A model generated the notes under the pieces. That model was not told where the DNA came from and made no database searches. It worked only from the letters and a program-made list of their open reading frames with translations. DNA of 64,000 nucleotides from Serratia liquefaciens ATCC 27592 (lineage in GTDB: Bacteria; Pseudomonadota; Gammaproteobacteria; Enterobacterales; Enterobacteriaceae), in the NCBI RefSeq assembly GCF_000422085.1, contig NC_021741.1:3534001-3598000 (forward strand), read 5' to 3'. Positions 32,061 to 41,247 of this stretch are shown here, one piece after another; the first letter of the stretch is position 1, and the number at the start of each line of letters is the position of its first letter. The translations under genes were made by a program, and so were the position numbers.

Positions 32061-32690
32061 ATGATTGACCTGTATTACGCGCCTACTCCCAATGGTCACA
32101 AAATTACCCTGTTTCTGGAGGAGGTTGGCTTACCCTACCGTATCCATCGCGTAAATATCAGCGCCGGCGACCAGTTCAAGCCGGATTTTCTGAGCATTTC
32201 ACCCAACAACAAAATTCCGGCCATCGTCGACCAGCAGCCGGTTGATGGCGGTGCGCCGATCAGCCTGTTCGAATCCGGCGAAATCCTGCTGTATCTGGCG
32301 GAGAAAACCGGCAAATTGCTGAGCAAAGGCCTGCGCGAGCGTGCCGCTACGCTACAGTGGCTGTTCTGGCAAGTCGCGGGCTTTGGGCCGATGCTCGGGC
32401 AAAACCATCACTTTAACCATTACGCGCCGCAGCCGGTGCCCTACGCCATCGAACGCTACCATCTGGAAACCAAGCGTCTGTATGCCGTGTTGGAAGCCGA
32501 GCTGCAAAAACACCCGTACCTGGGCGGCGACAACTACAGCATCGCTGATATTGCGACTTACCCCTGGGTGGTGTCTCACCCACGCCAGCGCATCGATCTG
32601 GCGGATTACCCGGCGGTACGCAACTGGTTTGAACGCATCAGCAACCGTCCCGCTACCGCACGCGCCTACAAGCTGGCCGAACAGGGCTAA
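32061..32690 (+). CDS. yfcG: Glutathione S-transferase-family disulfide oxidoreductase YfcG
   Basis: 209 residues (E. coli YfcG 215). N-terminal thioredoxin-like domain with T-P-N-G-H-K-I (the Thr/Asn site that replaces a cysteine), the cis-proline in K-I-P-A-I-V and the glutathione motif F-E-S-G. C-terminal helical domain with the Y-S-I-A-D-I-A box. E. coli YfcG reduces small disulfides with glutathione. A strong AGGAGG sits five bases before the ATG. Confidence 0.94.
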   Translation: MIDLYYAPTPNGHKITLFLEEVGLPYRIHRVNISAGDQFKPDFLSISPNNKIPAIVDQQPVDGGAPISLFESGEILLYLAEKTGKLLSKGLRERAATLQWLFWQVAGFGPMLGQNHHFNHYAPQPVPYAIERYHLETKRLYAVLEAELQKHPYLGGDNYSIADIATYPWVVSHPRQRIDLADYPAVRNWFERISNRPATARAYKLAEQG

Positions 32691-32794
32691 ATTTCCCGCT
32701 CCCCGACCCGCGGGGAGTTTCCTTTAGCTCGTTATCTTTTCCTTACTTTCCGTGTATTCTGAGCGGCAATAATCAGACCTGTGGAGATCTTCTG

Positions 32795-33166
32795 ATGTCA
32801 TTCAGTCAACCCGACGCCATTATTCGTATAAAAAACCTGCGGTTGCGTACTTTCATCGGTATCAAGGAAGAAGAAATTAACAATCGTCAGGACATCCTGA
32901 TTAACGTAGTGATCCACTACCCGGCGGATAAAGCGCGCGACAGTGAAAATATCGACGACGCGCTCAATTACCGCACCATCACCAAAGCCATCATCCGCCA
33001 TGTGGAAGATAACCGCTTCGCCCTGCTGGAAAAATTAACTCAGGATGTGCTCGATATCGTGAAACAACATGCCTGGGTAACCTATGCTGAAGTAGAGATA
33101 GATAAACTACTGGCCCTGCGCTACGCCGACTCGGTTTCGATGACCATGAGCTATCGCCGGGCCTGA
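32795..33166 (+). CDS. folX: Dihydroneopterin triphosphate 2'-epimerase
   Basis: 123 residues (E. coli 120). It is a small tunnelling-fold pterin enzyme related to FolB. It shows [16 protein letters not shown] and the C-terminal [16 protein letters not shown]. It converts dihydroneopterin triphosphate to the monapterin form. It precedes yfcH by 28 bp and is probably co-transcribed, as in E. coli. Confidence 0.94.
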   Translation: MSFSQPDAIIRIKNLRLRTFIGIKEEEINNRQDILINVVIHYPADKARDSENIDDALNYRTITKAIIRHVEDNRFALLEKLTQDVLDIVKQHAWVTYAEVEIDKLLALRYADSVSMTMSYRRA

Positions 33167-33194
33167 AAACCACCTGTTTCAGGGAGAATCGACC

Positions 33195-34109
33195 ATGCGG
33201 ATCCTGATCACCGGCGCCACAGGATTGATAGGGAGCAGCCTGACGCGGCGGCTGTTGGGCCTTTCTCACCAAGTCACGGTGCTGAGCCGTAACGTGCCCC
33301 ACGCTCGTGAGCGCTTCGGTGAACAGGTCAGCTACTGGTCAACGTTGCAGGATCAGCCTTCGCTCGATGGCTTTGACGCCGTGATCAACCTGGCCGGCGA
33401 GCCGATCGCCGACAAGCGCTGGAGTAAGGCGCAGAAAGAACGCCTGTGCCACAGCCGTTGGGATCTGACCGAGCAGTTGGTGAAATTGATTAACGCCGGC
33501 AGTACCCCGCCCAGCGTGCTGATTTCCGGTTCCGCGACCGGTTATTACGGCGATCAGGGCCAGGCGGTGGTCACCGAAGACGAAGCGCCGCATGACGAGT
33601 TCACCCATCAACTGTGTCAACGTTGGGAATCGTTGGCGTTGCAGGCGCAAAGCGATGCCACCCGCGTCTGTCTGCTGCGCACCGGCGTAGTGCTGGCGGC
33701 AAAAGGCGGCGCGCTGGCGAAGATGCTGCCGCTGTTCCGCTTCGGTCTGGGCGGGCCCATCGGCAGTGGCCGTCAATACCTGCCGTGGATCCACCTGGAC
33801 GACATGGTCAATGGCATTATCTATTTGCTGGATCACCAGACCCTGCAAGGCCCTTTCAATATGGTTGCCCCCTACCCGGTCCACAACGAGCAGTTTGCCG
33901 CTCAGTTGGCCAACGTGCTCGATCGACCGGCATTTTTGCGCGTACCGGCATTCGCCATGCATTTATTGATGGGGGAAGCGGCAGTGTTGGTCTTGGGTGG
34001 GCAACGTGCGGTGCCGAAACGGCTGGAAGAGGCAGGCTTCAGCTTCCGCTTTCTGGAGCTGGAGCAGGCGCTGGATGATGTGATCAATCAGCGGGACCCA
34101 GTCCGCTGA
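33195..34109 (+). CDS. yfcH: SDR-family NAD(P)-binding epimerase-like protein YfcH
   Basis: 304 residues (E. coli 297), a TIGR01777-type extended SDR. The nucleotide loop is I-T-G-A-T-G-L-I-G (about 5-13), the catalytic-site tyrosine region is S-A-T-G-Y-Y-G, and there is a C-terminal DUF1731-like segment ([12 protein letters not shown]). Reaction unknown. It lies with folX and converges on hisP. Confidence 0.92.
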   Translation: MRILITGATGLIGSSLTRRLLGLSHQVTVLSRNVPHARERFGEQVSYWSTLQDQPSLDGFDAVINLAGEPIADKRWSKAQKERLCHSRWDLTEQLVKLINAGSTPPSVLISGSATGYYGDQGQAVVTEDEAPHDEFTHQLCQRWESLALQAQSDATRVCLLRTGVVLAAKGGALAKMLPLFRFGLGGPIGSGRQYLPWIHLDDMVNGIIYLLDHQTLQGPFNMVAPYPVHNEQFAAQLANVLDRPAFLRVPAFAMHLLMGEAAVLVLGGQRAVPKRLEEAGFSFRFLELEQALDDVINQRDPVR

Positions 34110-34118
34110 GGAAGTTAT

Positions 34119-34142
34119 CGGGGCCAGAAAAATCCGGCCCCG
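34119..34142. terminator. Hairpin between convergent yfcH and hisP
   Basis: CGGGGCC and GGCCCCG arms with a 10-base A-rich loop, just after yfcH and before the hisP stop. There is no good T-run. It may act for either strand. Confidence 0.45.
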
Positions 34143-34150
34143 ACAATCGA

Positions 34151-34924
34151 TTATTTTAATGCGCCGGAAAGAAACTGCTGCAAACGCGGGCTTTTCGGAT
34201 TGCCAAACAGTTCGGCCGGTGGCCCCTGCTCTTCAATCAGCCCTTTGTGCAGGAAAATCACGTGGCTGGACACGTGGCGAGCAAACTCCATCTCGTGCGT
34301 CACCACCACCATGGTTTTCCCCTCTTCCGCCAGCTTTTGCATGATGCGCAGCACTTCCCCTACCAGTTCCGGATCCAGCGCCGACGTCGGTTCATCAAAC
34401 AGTAAAACTTCCGGCTCCATCGCCAACGCCCGGGCGATCGACACGCGCTGCTGCTGCCCGCCGGACAGGTGCACCGGGTATTTGCCGCGGGCACGTTCAT
34501 CGATGCCGACCTTATCCAGATAGCGTATCGCGCGCTCACGCGCCTCGGTCTTGCTCAACCCCAGCACCTGCACCGGTGCTTCCATCACGTTCTCCAGCAC
34601 CGTCATGTGGCTCCACAGGTTGAAGTGCTGAAACACCATGGTCAGGCGGGTACGCAGCAGCTGCAGCTGTTTCTTGTCGAACACCTTAAGCTGCCCGTCC
34701 TTGTCGCGCACCATGCGGATATCTTCATTGTTCAGGCTAATGGACCCTTCACTCGGCTTTTCCAGGAAGTTAATGCAGCGTAAAAAGGTACTTTTACCGG
34801 ACCCGGAAGAGCCGATGATGCTAATCACATCCCCTGCGTTAGCCGCCAGCGATACGCCTTTCAACACTTCGTGTTCGCCATAGCGCTTATGCAGTTCGGT
34901 GACGGCTAATTTATTCTCAGACAT
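34151..34924 (-). CDS. hisP: Histidine/basic amino acid ABC transporter ATP-binding protein
   Basis: 257 residues. Walker A G-S-S-G-S-G-K-S-T (about 38-46), Q-loop V-F-Q-H-F, signature L-S-G-G-Q-Q-Q-R-V, Walker B V-L-L-F-D-E-P-T-S-A-L-D and the switch histidine V-T-H-E-M are all intact. It energises the HisQM permease; it is the last gene of hisJQMP. Confidence 0.95.
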   Translation of the reverse strand: MSENKLAVTELHKRYGEHEVLKGVSLAANAGDVISIIGSSGSGKSTFLRCINFLEKPSEGSISLNNEDIRMVRDKDGQLKVFDKKQLQLLRTRLTMVFQHFNLWSHMTVLENVMEAPVQVLGLSKTEARERAIRYLDKVGIDERARGKYPVHLSGGQQQRVSIARALAMEPEVLLFDEPTSALDPELVGEVLRIMQKLAEEGKTMVVVTHEMEFARHVSSHVIFLHKGLIEEQGPPAELFGNPKSPRLQQFLSGALK

Positions 34925-34942
34925 AGTGTGTTCCCGTCATTA

Positions 34943-35647
34943 TCAGTGATTAACGTGTGCCATCCAGCGCTTTTCCGCCTTGCGGAACAGGCTGATTAAC
35001 CCGTAGGAGATAATCAGATACAGCACCGCCGCAATGCCGAAGGCATAAAACGGTTGATAGGTCGCCGCATTGATGTCACGCGCTATCTTCAGCAGATCCG
35101 GCACGGTGGCGGTAAACGCCAGCGCGGTAGAGTGCAACATCAGGATCACTTCGTTGCTGTAGGCCGGCAACGCGGTGCGCAGCGCGGAAGGTAAAATGAT
35201 GCAGCGATACATTTTAAAGCGTGAGAAACCATAGGCATTGGCTGCCTCGATTTCACCATGCGGTACCGCGCGAATAGCCCCGGCGAAGATTTCGGTGGTA
35301 TAGGCACAGGTGTTCAGCGTCAGCGCCAAAATGGTGCAGTTGAGCCCGCTGCGGAAGAAGGCGTTGAGGAAGTCCGTACCACGCACGATTTCCAGGCTGT
35401 ACATGCCGGAGTAGAACACCAGCAATTGCACATACAACGGCGTGCCGCGGAAAATGTAGGTATACAGCCATACCGGGAAACGCACCCAGCTGATGGAGGA
35501 AACGCGCGCCACCGCCATTGGGATCGCCAGCAAACCGCCCATCACCACCGAGGAGATCAGCAACCACAGCGTGACCGCCACGCCGGTAAAGCGATAACCG
35601 TCGCTCCACAACAACGACTGCCAATACTGTTGCAAAATTTCGATCAT
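34943..35647 (-). CDS. hisM: Histidine ABC transporter permease HisM
   Basis: 234 residues, a polar amino acid permease with five or six membrane segments. The EAA loop reads E-I-E-A-A-N-A-Y-G-F-S-R-F-K-M-Y, the contact with HisP. It overlaps hisQ by four bases and leads hisP by 18 bp. Confidence 0.95.
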   Translation of the reverse strand: MIEILQQYWQSLLWSDGYRFTGVAVTLWLLISSVVMGGLLAIPMAVARVSSISWVRFPVWLYTYIFRGTPLYVQLLVFYSGMYSLEIVRGTDFLNAFFRSGLNCTILALTLNTCAYTTEIFAGAIRAVPHGEIEAANAYGFSRFKMYRCIILPSALRTALPAYSNEVILMLHSTALAFTATVPDLLKIARDINAATYQPFYAFGIAAVLYLIISYGLISLFRKAEKRWMAHVNH

Positions 35648-36330
35648 AGCTCAGCCCTCCGGACGCCGAGGGAATAACGCCGTTCAAGCCACAACAGCAC
35701 GCCATTGGACACGGTGGTGAAGACCAGATAAACCACTCCTGCCACGATCGCAAAGAAGAACGGCTGATAGGTGCCTTTACCGGCCAGCTGGGTGGCCTTC
35801 ACCACGTCGTTCAGGCCCAGAATTGACACCAGCGCCGTCGCCTTCAGGATCACCTGCCAGTTATTGCCGATGCCCGGCAGGGCAAAACGCATCATGGCAG
35901 GGAACAGAATGCGGCGGAATATTTGCGAACCGGAAAAACCGTAGGCGGTGGCCGCTTCTATCTGCCCTTTCGGCACCGCCAAAAAGGCCCCACGAAAAGT
36001 CTCAGTGAAATAGGCACCGTAGATAAACCCGAGGGTGATGATCCCCGCGCTGAGCGGATCAATATCGATTTGCGAAAAACCAAGCAGTTCGGTGATGTTG
36101 TTAAGTGCAATTTGCAGGCCGTAGAAAATCAGCAGCATCAGTACCAGATCGGGTACGCCACGGATCAGCGTGGTATAAGCGCCAAACAGCGTGGAAAGCA
36201 GGCGGTTATGGGAAAGCTTGCCACCGGCGCCGATCAAACCAATCACCACCGCCAGCAGTACGGAACTGAGGGCCAGCTCCAGCGTCACCAGAGCGCCCTC
36301 AAATATCAATTGGGAGTAGCCTTGCAGCAT
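35644..36330 (-). CDS. hisQ: Histidine ABC transporter permease HisQ
   Basis: 228 residues, E. coli length. It is the partner permease of HisM. The EAA loop is Q-I-E-A-A-T-A-Y-G-F-S-G-S-Q-I-F and the N-terminal amphipathic start is M-L-Q-G-Y-S-Q-L. It is separated from hisJ by a gap of 85 bp containing a strong hairpin. Confidence 0.95.
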   Translation of the reverse strand: MLQGYSQLIFEGALVTLELALSSVLLAVVIGLIGAGGKLSHNRLLSTLFGAYTTLIRGVPDLVLMLLIFYGLQIALNNITELLGFSQIDIDPLSAGIITLGFIYGAYFTETFRGAFLAVPKGQIEAATAYGFSGSQIFRRILFPAMMRFALPGIGNNWQVILKATALVSILGLNDVVKATQLAGKGTYQPFFFAIVAGVVYLVFTTVSNGVLLWLERRYSLGVRRAEL

Positions 36331-36365
36331 TTACTTCACCCTGTCGTCATAGGATCCCGAACCAT

Positions 36366-36387
36366 CGGGGCCGGCAGACCGGCCCCG
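36366..36387 (-). promoter_or_regulatory. Hairpin between hisJ and hisQ
   Basis: CGGGGCCGG-CAGA-CCGGCCCCG, a perfect 9-bp GC stem in the intergenic gap, without a T-run. In enterobacterial hisJ-hisQ a stable hairpin (REP) in this place is known to keep the binding protein in excess over the membrane subunits; the same role is likely here. Confidence 0.6.
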
Positions 36388-36415
36388 TAGTCACAACATG
36401 GAAGGGTATGCGGCA

Positions 36416-37198
36416 TTAACCGCCGTAGACGTCAAAGTCGAAGTATTTCTTCGCAAACTTGTCGTAGGTGCCGTCTTTGCGCATTTCGGCAAAGGCCTTA
36501 TCCAGCGCCGCCTTGAGCTCGGTATCGGTCTTGCGCAGGCCCATGCCGGTGCCTACGCCAAAGAATTTGTCATCCTTCACCGATTCGCCGGCGAAAGCGT
36601 AATCCTTGCCTGGAGGCTGTTTCAGGAAGCCATCACTCCCTGCGACTTCATCCTGGAAGGCGGCATCGATACGGCCGGATGCCAGGTCGGCGTAGACCAA
36701 ATCCTGGTTCTGATAAGGCACAACGGTGATGCCCTTAGGTTGCCACATGGCGTTGGCATAGGCTTCCTGAGTGGTGCCCTGCAGCACGCCGACGCTCTTG
36801 CCTTTCAGCGCATCCACGGTAGGCAACAGTTTCGACCCTTTCGGCGCGATCAGGCGGGCGTTAGCGGCATACAGCTTGTCGGTAAAGGCAATTTCCTGCT
36901 GGCGTTTTTCGGTGATCGACAAAGAAGAGATGATGGCGTCAATTTTCTTCGCCTTCAGGGAAGGGATCAGCGCGTCAAAATCGCTTTCCACAAAGGTACA
37001 TTGGGTATTTATGCGTTTGCACAGCTCTTTGGCCAGATCGATATCAAAGCCGACCAGCTCACCTTTGGCATTTTTGGACTCAAAGGGTGCATAGGTCGGA
37101 TCGGTACCTATCTTCAAGGTCGATGGTACGGCGGCAAATGCGCTGCTTGCCGCGCTTAAAGCCAAGACTAAAGGAAGAACCTTAACCAGCTTTTTCAT
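36416..37198 (-). CDS. hisJ: Periplasmic histidine/lysine-arginine-ornithine binding protein
   Basis: 260 residues. Signal peptide about 1-22 with A-S-S-A-F-A-A cleavage. It is a mature family-3 solute-binding protein with [11 protein letters not shown] at the start and [11 protein letters not shown]. coli has two tandem binding proteins here (argT and hisJ); this window has one, so it could be either by descent. The upstream 300 bp has no gene and probably contains the promoter. Confidence 0.92.
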   Translation of the reverse strand: MKKLVKVLPLVLALSAASSAFAAVPSTLKIGTDPTYAPFESKNAKGELVGFDIDLAKELCKRINTQCTFVESDFDALIPSLKAKKIDAIISSLSITEKRQQEIAFTDKLYAANARLIAPKGSKLLPTVDALKGKSVGVLQGTTQEAYANAMWQPKGITVVPYQNQDLVYADLASGRIDAAFQDEVAGSDGFLKQPPGKDYAFAGESVKDDKFFGVGTGMGLRKTDTELKAALDKAFAEMRKDGTYDKFAKKYFDFDVYGG

Positions 37199-37500
37199 AA
37201 ATTACCCTCAAATTGATTTTTTCGATGCCACTGCGGGCATTATTTTTCCACCAAATCAATTTGCAGTAATCGTGCCACATTGGTTGCTGTAGGCGGAGGG
37301 AACGGCTCCGACCTTCACAAAACTGTTTCCTGGGACGATAACCGCAAAATTAAATCGGCCTGGCTGGGCCGCGCCACGGGCAATGGAGAAATACCAGCGC
37401 CTTGAAACAGTGAACGTGATGAAGTGGGATCATTATGGTGCAGGTGCCGCCCTAATTCAGTGCGGTGTTGCACAAATGTGCCAAATTGGAGAGAAATTTG

Positions 37501-38073
37501 TTAATTGGCACCTTGCCAGCGGGAAAATAAATCTTTGGGTAATTCAATATCGAACTGATCGACCACCCGGTTCACCGTTTGGTCGATGATGTCTTCTACG
37601 CTTTCGGGGCGGTGATAAAACGCCGGCACCGGCGGCATAATGACGGCCCCCATTTCTGCCGCTTGAGTCATCAGGCGCAGGTGGCCCACGTGCAGCGGAG
37701 TTTCACGCACGCACAGCACCAACCGGCGACGCTCTTTCAGCACCACGTCAGCGGCGCGCGTCAGCAGACCATCGCTGTAGCTGTTGGCGATACCGGACAA
37801 CGTTTTGATTGAGCAAGGTAAAATCACCATCCCGATAGTTTTGAACGATCCGGAAGAGATGCTGGCGCCAATATCGCGCGAGTCATGTACCACATCGGCC
37901 AGCGCCTGCACTTCGCGCAGGCTGAGTGCGGTTTCCAGCGACAGCGTTTGTCGCGCTGCATTACTCATCACCAAATGGGTTTCCACCTCTGCGACGTCAC
38001 GCAATACCTGCAGCAGGCGCACGCCGTAGATAGCGCCGCTGGCGCCGGAAATACCGATGATGATTCGTTTCAT
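37501..38073 (-). CDS. ubiX: Flavin prenyltransferase UbiX
   Basis: 190 residues from the start MKRIIIGISG (E. coli 189); 17 extra codons of the longer frame are not in the family. It makes prenylated FMN for the UbiD decarboxylase in ubiquinone synthesis. Flavin-site motifs are G-I-S-G-A-S-G-A-I-Y-G and S-S-G-S-F; C-terminal M-P-P-V-P-A-F-Y-H-R-P is present. It lies downstream of purF after a hairpin. Confidence 0.95.
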   Translation of the reverse strand: MKRIIIGISGASGAIYGVRLLQVLRDVAEVETHLVMSNAARQTLSLETALSLREVQALADVVHDSRDIGASISSGSFKTIGMVILPCSIKTLSGIANSYSDGLLTRAADVVLKERRRLVLCVRETPLHVGHLRLMTQAAEMGAVIMPPVPAFYHRPESVEDIIDQTVNRVVDQFDIELPKDLFSRWQGAN

Positions 38074-38156
38074 AAAGCTGGCCTCTGCCACGGAAAAAAT
38101 AGGATCAGGCAGACTTTGCCGCAATGGCGCTATATAAGCAAGTCAGGCGGGAATAA

Positions 38157-38182
38157 TGCACCGCAGCGACCGCCGCGGTGCA
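38157..38182 (-). terminator. Hairpin after purF
   Basis: TGCACCGC and GCGGTGCA arms with a 10-base loop, about 22 bp after the purF stop. There is no T-run, so it may be an attenuator before ubiX rather than a full terminator. Confidence 0.5.
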
Positions 38183-38204
38183 CCATTTTGGTCAGTGCGA
38201 AGGC

Positions 38205-39722
38205 TTAACCTTCGTTGTGCATTTCCAGATTTTCCGCTTCGGTCTGGCTACGCATTTCTTTGGCGTCGTCATTGCGCAGCGATTCCAGATACTCGAGGTA
38301 GCTCTGGTCGACGTCTTTGGTGACGTAGATACCGTTGAATACCGAGCATTCGAACTGGCTGATGTCCGGGTTCTCTTCACGCACCGCTTCAATCAGATCG
38401 TCCAGATTCTGGAAGATCAAACCGTCGGCGCCGATGATCTGGCGGATTTCATCCACTTCACGGCCGTGGGCAATCAGTTCGTTGGCGCTTGGCATGTCGA
38501 TGCCGTACACGTTGGGGAAACGAATCTCCGGCGCTGCGGAAGCCAGATAAACACGCTTCGCCCCGGCGTCGCGCGCCATTTCCACGATCTGTTCAGACGT
38601 GGTACCGCGCACGATGGAGTCGTCCACCAGCAGCACGTTCTTGTCGCGGAATTCGGCGCGGTTGGCATTCAGCTTGCGGCGTACCGATTGGCGACGCGCC
38701 TGCTGGCCAGGCATGATGAAGGTACGGCCGACGTAGCGGTTCTTCACAAAGCCCTGACGATACGGCTTGTCCAGGATACGGGCGATTTCCAACGCGATAT
38801 CACAGGAGGTTTCCGGGATCGGGATCACCACGTCGATGTCCAAATCTTCCCATTCGCGGGCAATTTTCTCACCCAGCTTCTGCCCCATGCGCACGCGGGC
38901 GCTGTAGACCGAGATCTTGTCCATAAAGGAGTCTGGACGGGCGAAGTAAACGTATTCGAACAGGCACGGGTTGGTTTTTGGGTTCTCTGCACACTGACGA
39001 GTGAACAGTTGGCCCTTGTCGGTGATGTACACCGCTTCCCCAGGCGCCACATCGCGCAGGAACTCGAAGCCCAGCGTATCCAACGCCACGCTCTCGGAAG
39101 CCACCATATACTCGTTGCGGCCGTCTTCAAGCGTGCGTTTGCCAATCACCAGCGGGCGGATGCCGTTAGGGTCACGGAACGCCAGCAGGCCATGGCCGAT
39201 GATCATCGCGACGCAGGCGTAAGCGCCGCGCAGCTGCTGGTGCATGGCGGCAACGGCGGTGAATACGTTGTCGGACTCCAGCGGATAGTGTTGGAAACGG
39301 TCCAGCTCGCTGGCCAGCACGTTCAGCAAAATCTCGGAATCGGAGGTGGTGTTGACATGGCGGCGACCGCTTTCAAACAGCGTTTGACGCAGTTCATGGG
39401 CGTTGGTCAGGTTGCCGTTGTGTGCCAGCGTAATGCCGAACGGTGAGTTTACATAGAAAGGTTGAGCCTCTGAGGCACTGGAGCTGCCAGCCGTCGGGTA
39501 GCGCACATGGCCAATACCCATGTTGCCCTGCAAGCGCTGCATATGGCGTGCCTCGAACACATCCTTCACCAGACCGTTTGCCTTACGCAGACGGAACCCG
39601 TTATGGGCATCGATGGTGACGATGCCTGCGGCATCCTGGCCACGGTGCTGTAGCACCGTCAACGCATCATAAATCGACTGGTTTACCGGCATAAAACCGG
39701 CGATACCGACAATACCGCACAT
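38205..39722 (-). CDS. purF: Amidophosphoribosyltransferase
   Basis: 505 residues, E. coli length. First committed step of purine synthesis. The N-terminal glutaminase starts M-C-G-I-V-G with the nucleophile cysteine exposed after Met removal. The phosphoribosyltransferase half has the PRPP loop [13 protein letters not shown] (about 362-374). It follows cvpA by 21 bp and shares the PurR-controlled promoter. Confidence 0.97.
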   Translation of the reverse strand: MCGIVGIAGFMPVNQSIYDALTVLQHRGQDAAGIVTIDAHNGFRLRKANGLVKDVFEARHMQRLQGNMGIGHVRYPTAGSSSASEAQPFYVNSPFGITLAHNGNLTNAHELRQTLFESGRRHVNTTSDSEILLNVLASELDRFQHYPLESDNVFTAVAAMHQQLRGAYACVAMIIGHGLLAFRDPNGIRPLVIGKRTLEDGRNEYMVASESVALDTLGFEFLRDVAPGEAVYITDKGQLFTRQCAENPKTNPCLFEYVYFARPDSFMDKISVYSARVRMGQKLGEKIAREWEDLDIDVVIPIPETSCDIALEIARILDKPYRQGFVKNRYVGRTFIMPGQQARRQSVRRKLNANRAEFRDKNVLLVDDSIVRGTTSEQIVEMARDAGAKRVYLASAAPEIRFPNVYGIDMPSANELIAHGREVDEIRQIIGADGLIFQNLDDLIEAVREENPDISQFECSVFNGIYVTKDVDQSYLEYLESLRNDDAKEMRSQTEAENLEMHNEG

Positions 39723-39743
39723 GTTGTCTTTTCCTCATCAGCG

Positions 39744-40244
39744 CTACCGCCCCGGTAAATGGGTCGGTAAGAAACTCGACGTGCTCTGCAGGTAGTCAAA
39801 GAACCACCTGATGATGTAACTGAACTGGGGAATAAGCTGCGACTGTTTCCAGTCTGCGCTTTGTGAAAAGCCGGTAAAGGTATCCAGGAAAAACAGTATC
39901 GCCGAAACGATTAACACGCCGCGCAGTGCGCCGAAACAGACGCCCAGCACCCGGTCGGTGCCTGATAACCCGGTTTTCTCTACCAGTGAGCTAATCACAT
40001 AGTTAACAATAGCTCCTACGATCAGGGTCGCGATAAACAAGATGGCAATCGCGATGCCGTTTCGCACCAGTTCATCTTCAAAACGAGTGAAGTAGACCGC
40101 AAGGTAAGAGTAGAAATGGCTGGCAACAAAAAACGCACATCCCCATGTCACAAGTGACAATGCTTCGCGAACAAACCCTCGGATCAGGCTAACCAGAGCC
40201 GAAAATCCAATCACCGCTATAATGACGTAATCAATCCAGACCAT
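39744..40244 (-). CDS. cvpA: Membrane protein CvpA (colicin V production)
   Basis: 166 residues (E. coli 162), four membrane segments, family start M-V-W-I-D-Y-V-I-I. It is needed for colicin V export and envelope homeostasis in E. coli; the mechanism is unclear. It is the first gene of the cvpA-purF unit. Confidence 0.94.
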   Translation of the reverse strand: MVWIDYVIIAVIGFSALVSLIRGFVREALSLVTWGCAFFVASHFYSYLAVYFTRFEDELVRNGIAIAILFIATLIVGAIVNYVISSLVEKTGLSGTDRVLGVCFGALRGVLIVSAILFFLDTFTGFSQSADWKQSQLIPQFSYIIRWFFDYLQSTSSFLPTHLPGR

Positions 40245-40302
40245 GAACTATTCCAATGATGAATCGCCCCTGCATCCAATTCGCGGCGAATTCTAACAGA
40301 AA

Positions 40303-40318
40303 AAGAAAACGTTTGCGT
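40303..40318 (-). promoter_or_regulatory. PurR operator upstream of cvpA-purF
   Basis: On the minus strand ACGCAAACGTTTTCTT matches the PurR box (ACGCAAACGTTTNCNT) at nearly all defined positions, about 60 bp before cvpA, the same position as in E. coli. This predicts repression by PurR with hypoxanthine or guanine. Confidence 0.85.
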
Positions 40319-40448
40319 AGGGGTTTTCCTACCACGTTACAAATAAAAAGCGGCGATAAAAAAATTCCCAATCGCCGCGCCTACATAGGCCATTTCAGCT
40401 ACGAAAGGCACAGTTTTTTTAATGATTATACCGTCATCTTTCGGTTCC

Positions 40449-40470
40449 GGGGCACAGCATGCTGTGCCCC
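40449..40470 (-). terminator. Perfect 22-bp palindrome after dedD
   Basis: GGGGCACAGCATGCTGTGCCCC, with no mismatches, is seven bases past the dedD stop. It lacks a T-run. It may end or stabilise the accD-folC-dedD transcript before the PurR-controlled cvpA promoter. Confidence 0.5.
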
Positions 40471-40476
40471 CTGCGC

Positions 40477-41247
40477 TTAACGTACGCCGTACGGCTTCAC
40501 CTGACCGCTCAAGCCGCTGATAGAATTCAGCGCGGGCAGCGAAGACTGCAGTTTCTGTTTCGAGGCGTCTGGCCCGACATAAATCCGGGTGATCTGCCCC
40601 TGTACCGGCGTTGACGGCACGGTAAAGGCACGATAGCCGGACAACCTCAGCGACGCCACCACCTCATTAACCTTGGCGGCGTTCTTCAGCGCCCCGAGCT
40701 GCACCACATATGCCTGCCCTGCCGGCGCTTTCTCTTCCGCCGGTTTCTGCACGGGTGCAGGTTCAGGCTTCGGTGTCGGTGTCGGCGTAGGCTCCGGTTT
40801 CGGCTCTGGCTTAGGTTCAGGTTTCACCACCGGCTTCACTTCCACCGGTTTCGGCTGCTGCACCGGTTTTGGTTTCACTTCCACTGGCTTGGTCTCAACC
40901 GGTTTCGGTTTCGGCTGCTGTACCGGTCGGGTTTCAACCGGCGGCGGCGTAACCTGGGTCGGCTGCTGAGCCGGCTGGCGGATGGCCTGTTGCGTCGCCG
41001 CTTCATTGGCGGCCTGCTGCTCCACCATCGCGCCCGCGCCTTCCGGCGGTTGGGCCGGCAGCGTCTGGCTTACCGGCGGCACCACGTCGTTTTCTTCCAC
41101 ATCACCGGCCTTCGGCACCAAAGGGATGGCGGCGAACTCGTCCTCATAATGTTTCTTTTTACCGTCCAGCAGCCCTGGCAGGATAATCACCCCCAGCGCA
41201 ACCAAAATGACGGTACCGACCAATCGGTTTTGAAATTTACTTGCCAC
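40477..41247 (-). CDS. dedD: Cell-division SPOR-domain protein DedD
   Basis: 256 residues against 220 in E. coli. One membrane helix at about 9-27 (V-G-T-V-I-L-V-A-L-G-V-I-I-L-P-G-L-L-D), a long Pro/Lys/Glu/Val repeat linker (about 85-170), and a SPOR domain (about 175-256; A-Y-V-V-Q-L-G-A-L-K-N) that binds denuded septal peptidoglycan. The extra length is all in the K-P-x-P/K-P-V-E-x linker. It abuts folC. Confidence 0.95.
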   Translation of the reverse strand: MASKFQNRLVGTVILVALGVIILPGLLDGKKKHYEDEFAAIPLVPKAGDVEENDVVPPVSQTLPAQPPEGAGAMVEQQAANEAATQQAIRQPAQQPTQVTPPPVETRPVQQPKPKPVETKPVEVKPKPVQQPKPVEVKPVVKPEPKPEPKPEPTPTPTPKPEPAPVQKPAEEKAPAGQAYVVQLGALKNAAKVNEVVASLRLSGYRAFTVPSTPVQGQITRIYVGPDASKQKLQSSLPALNSISGLSGQVKPYGVR

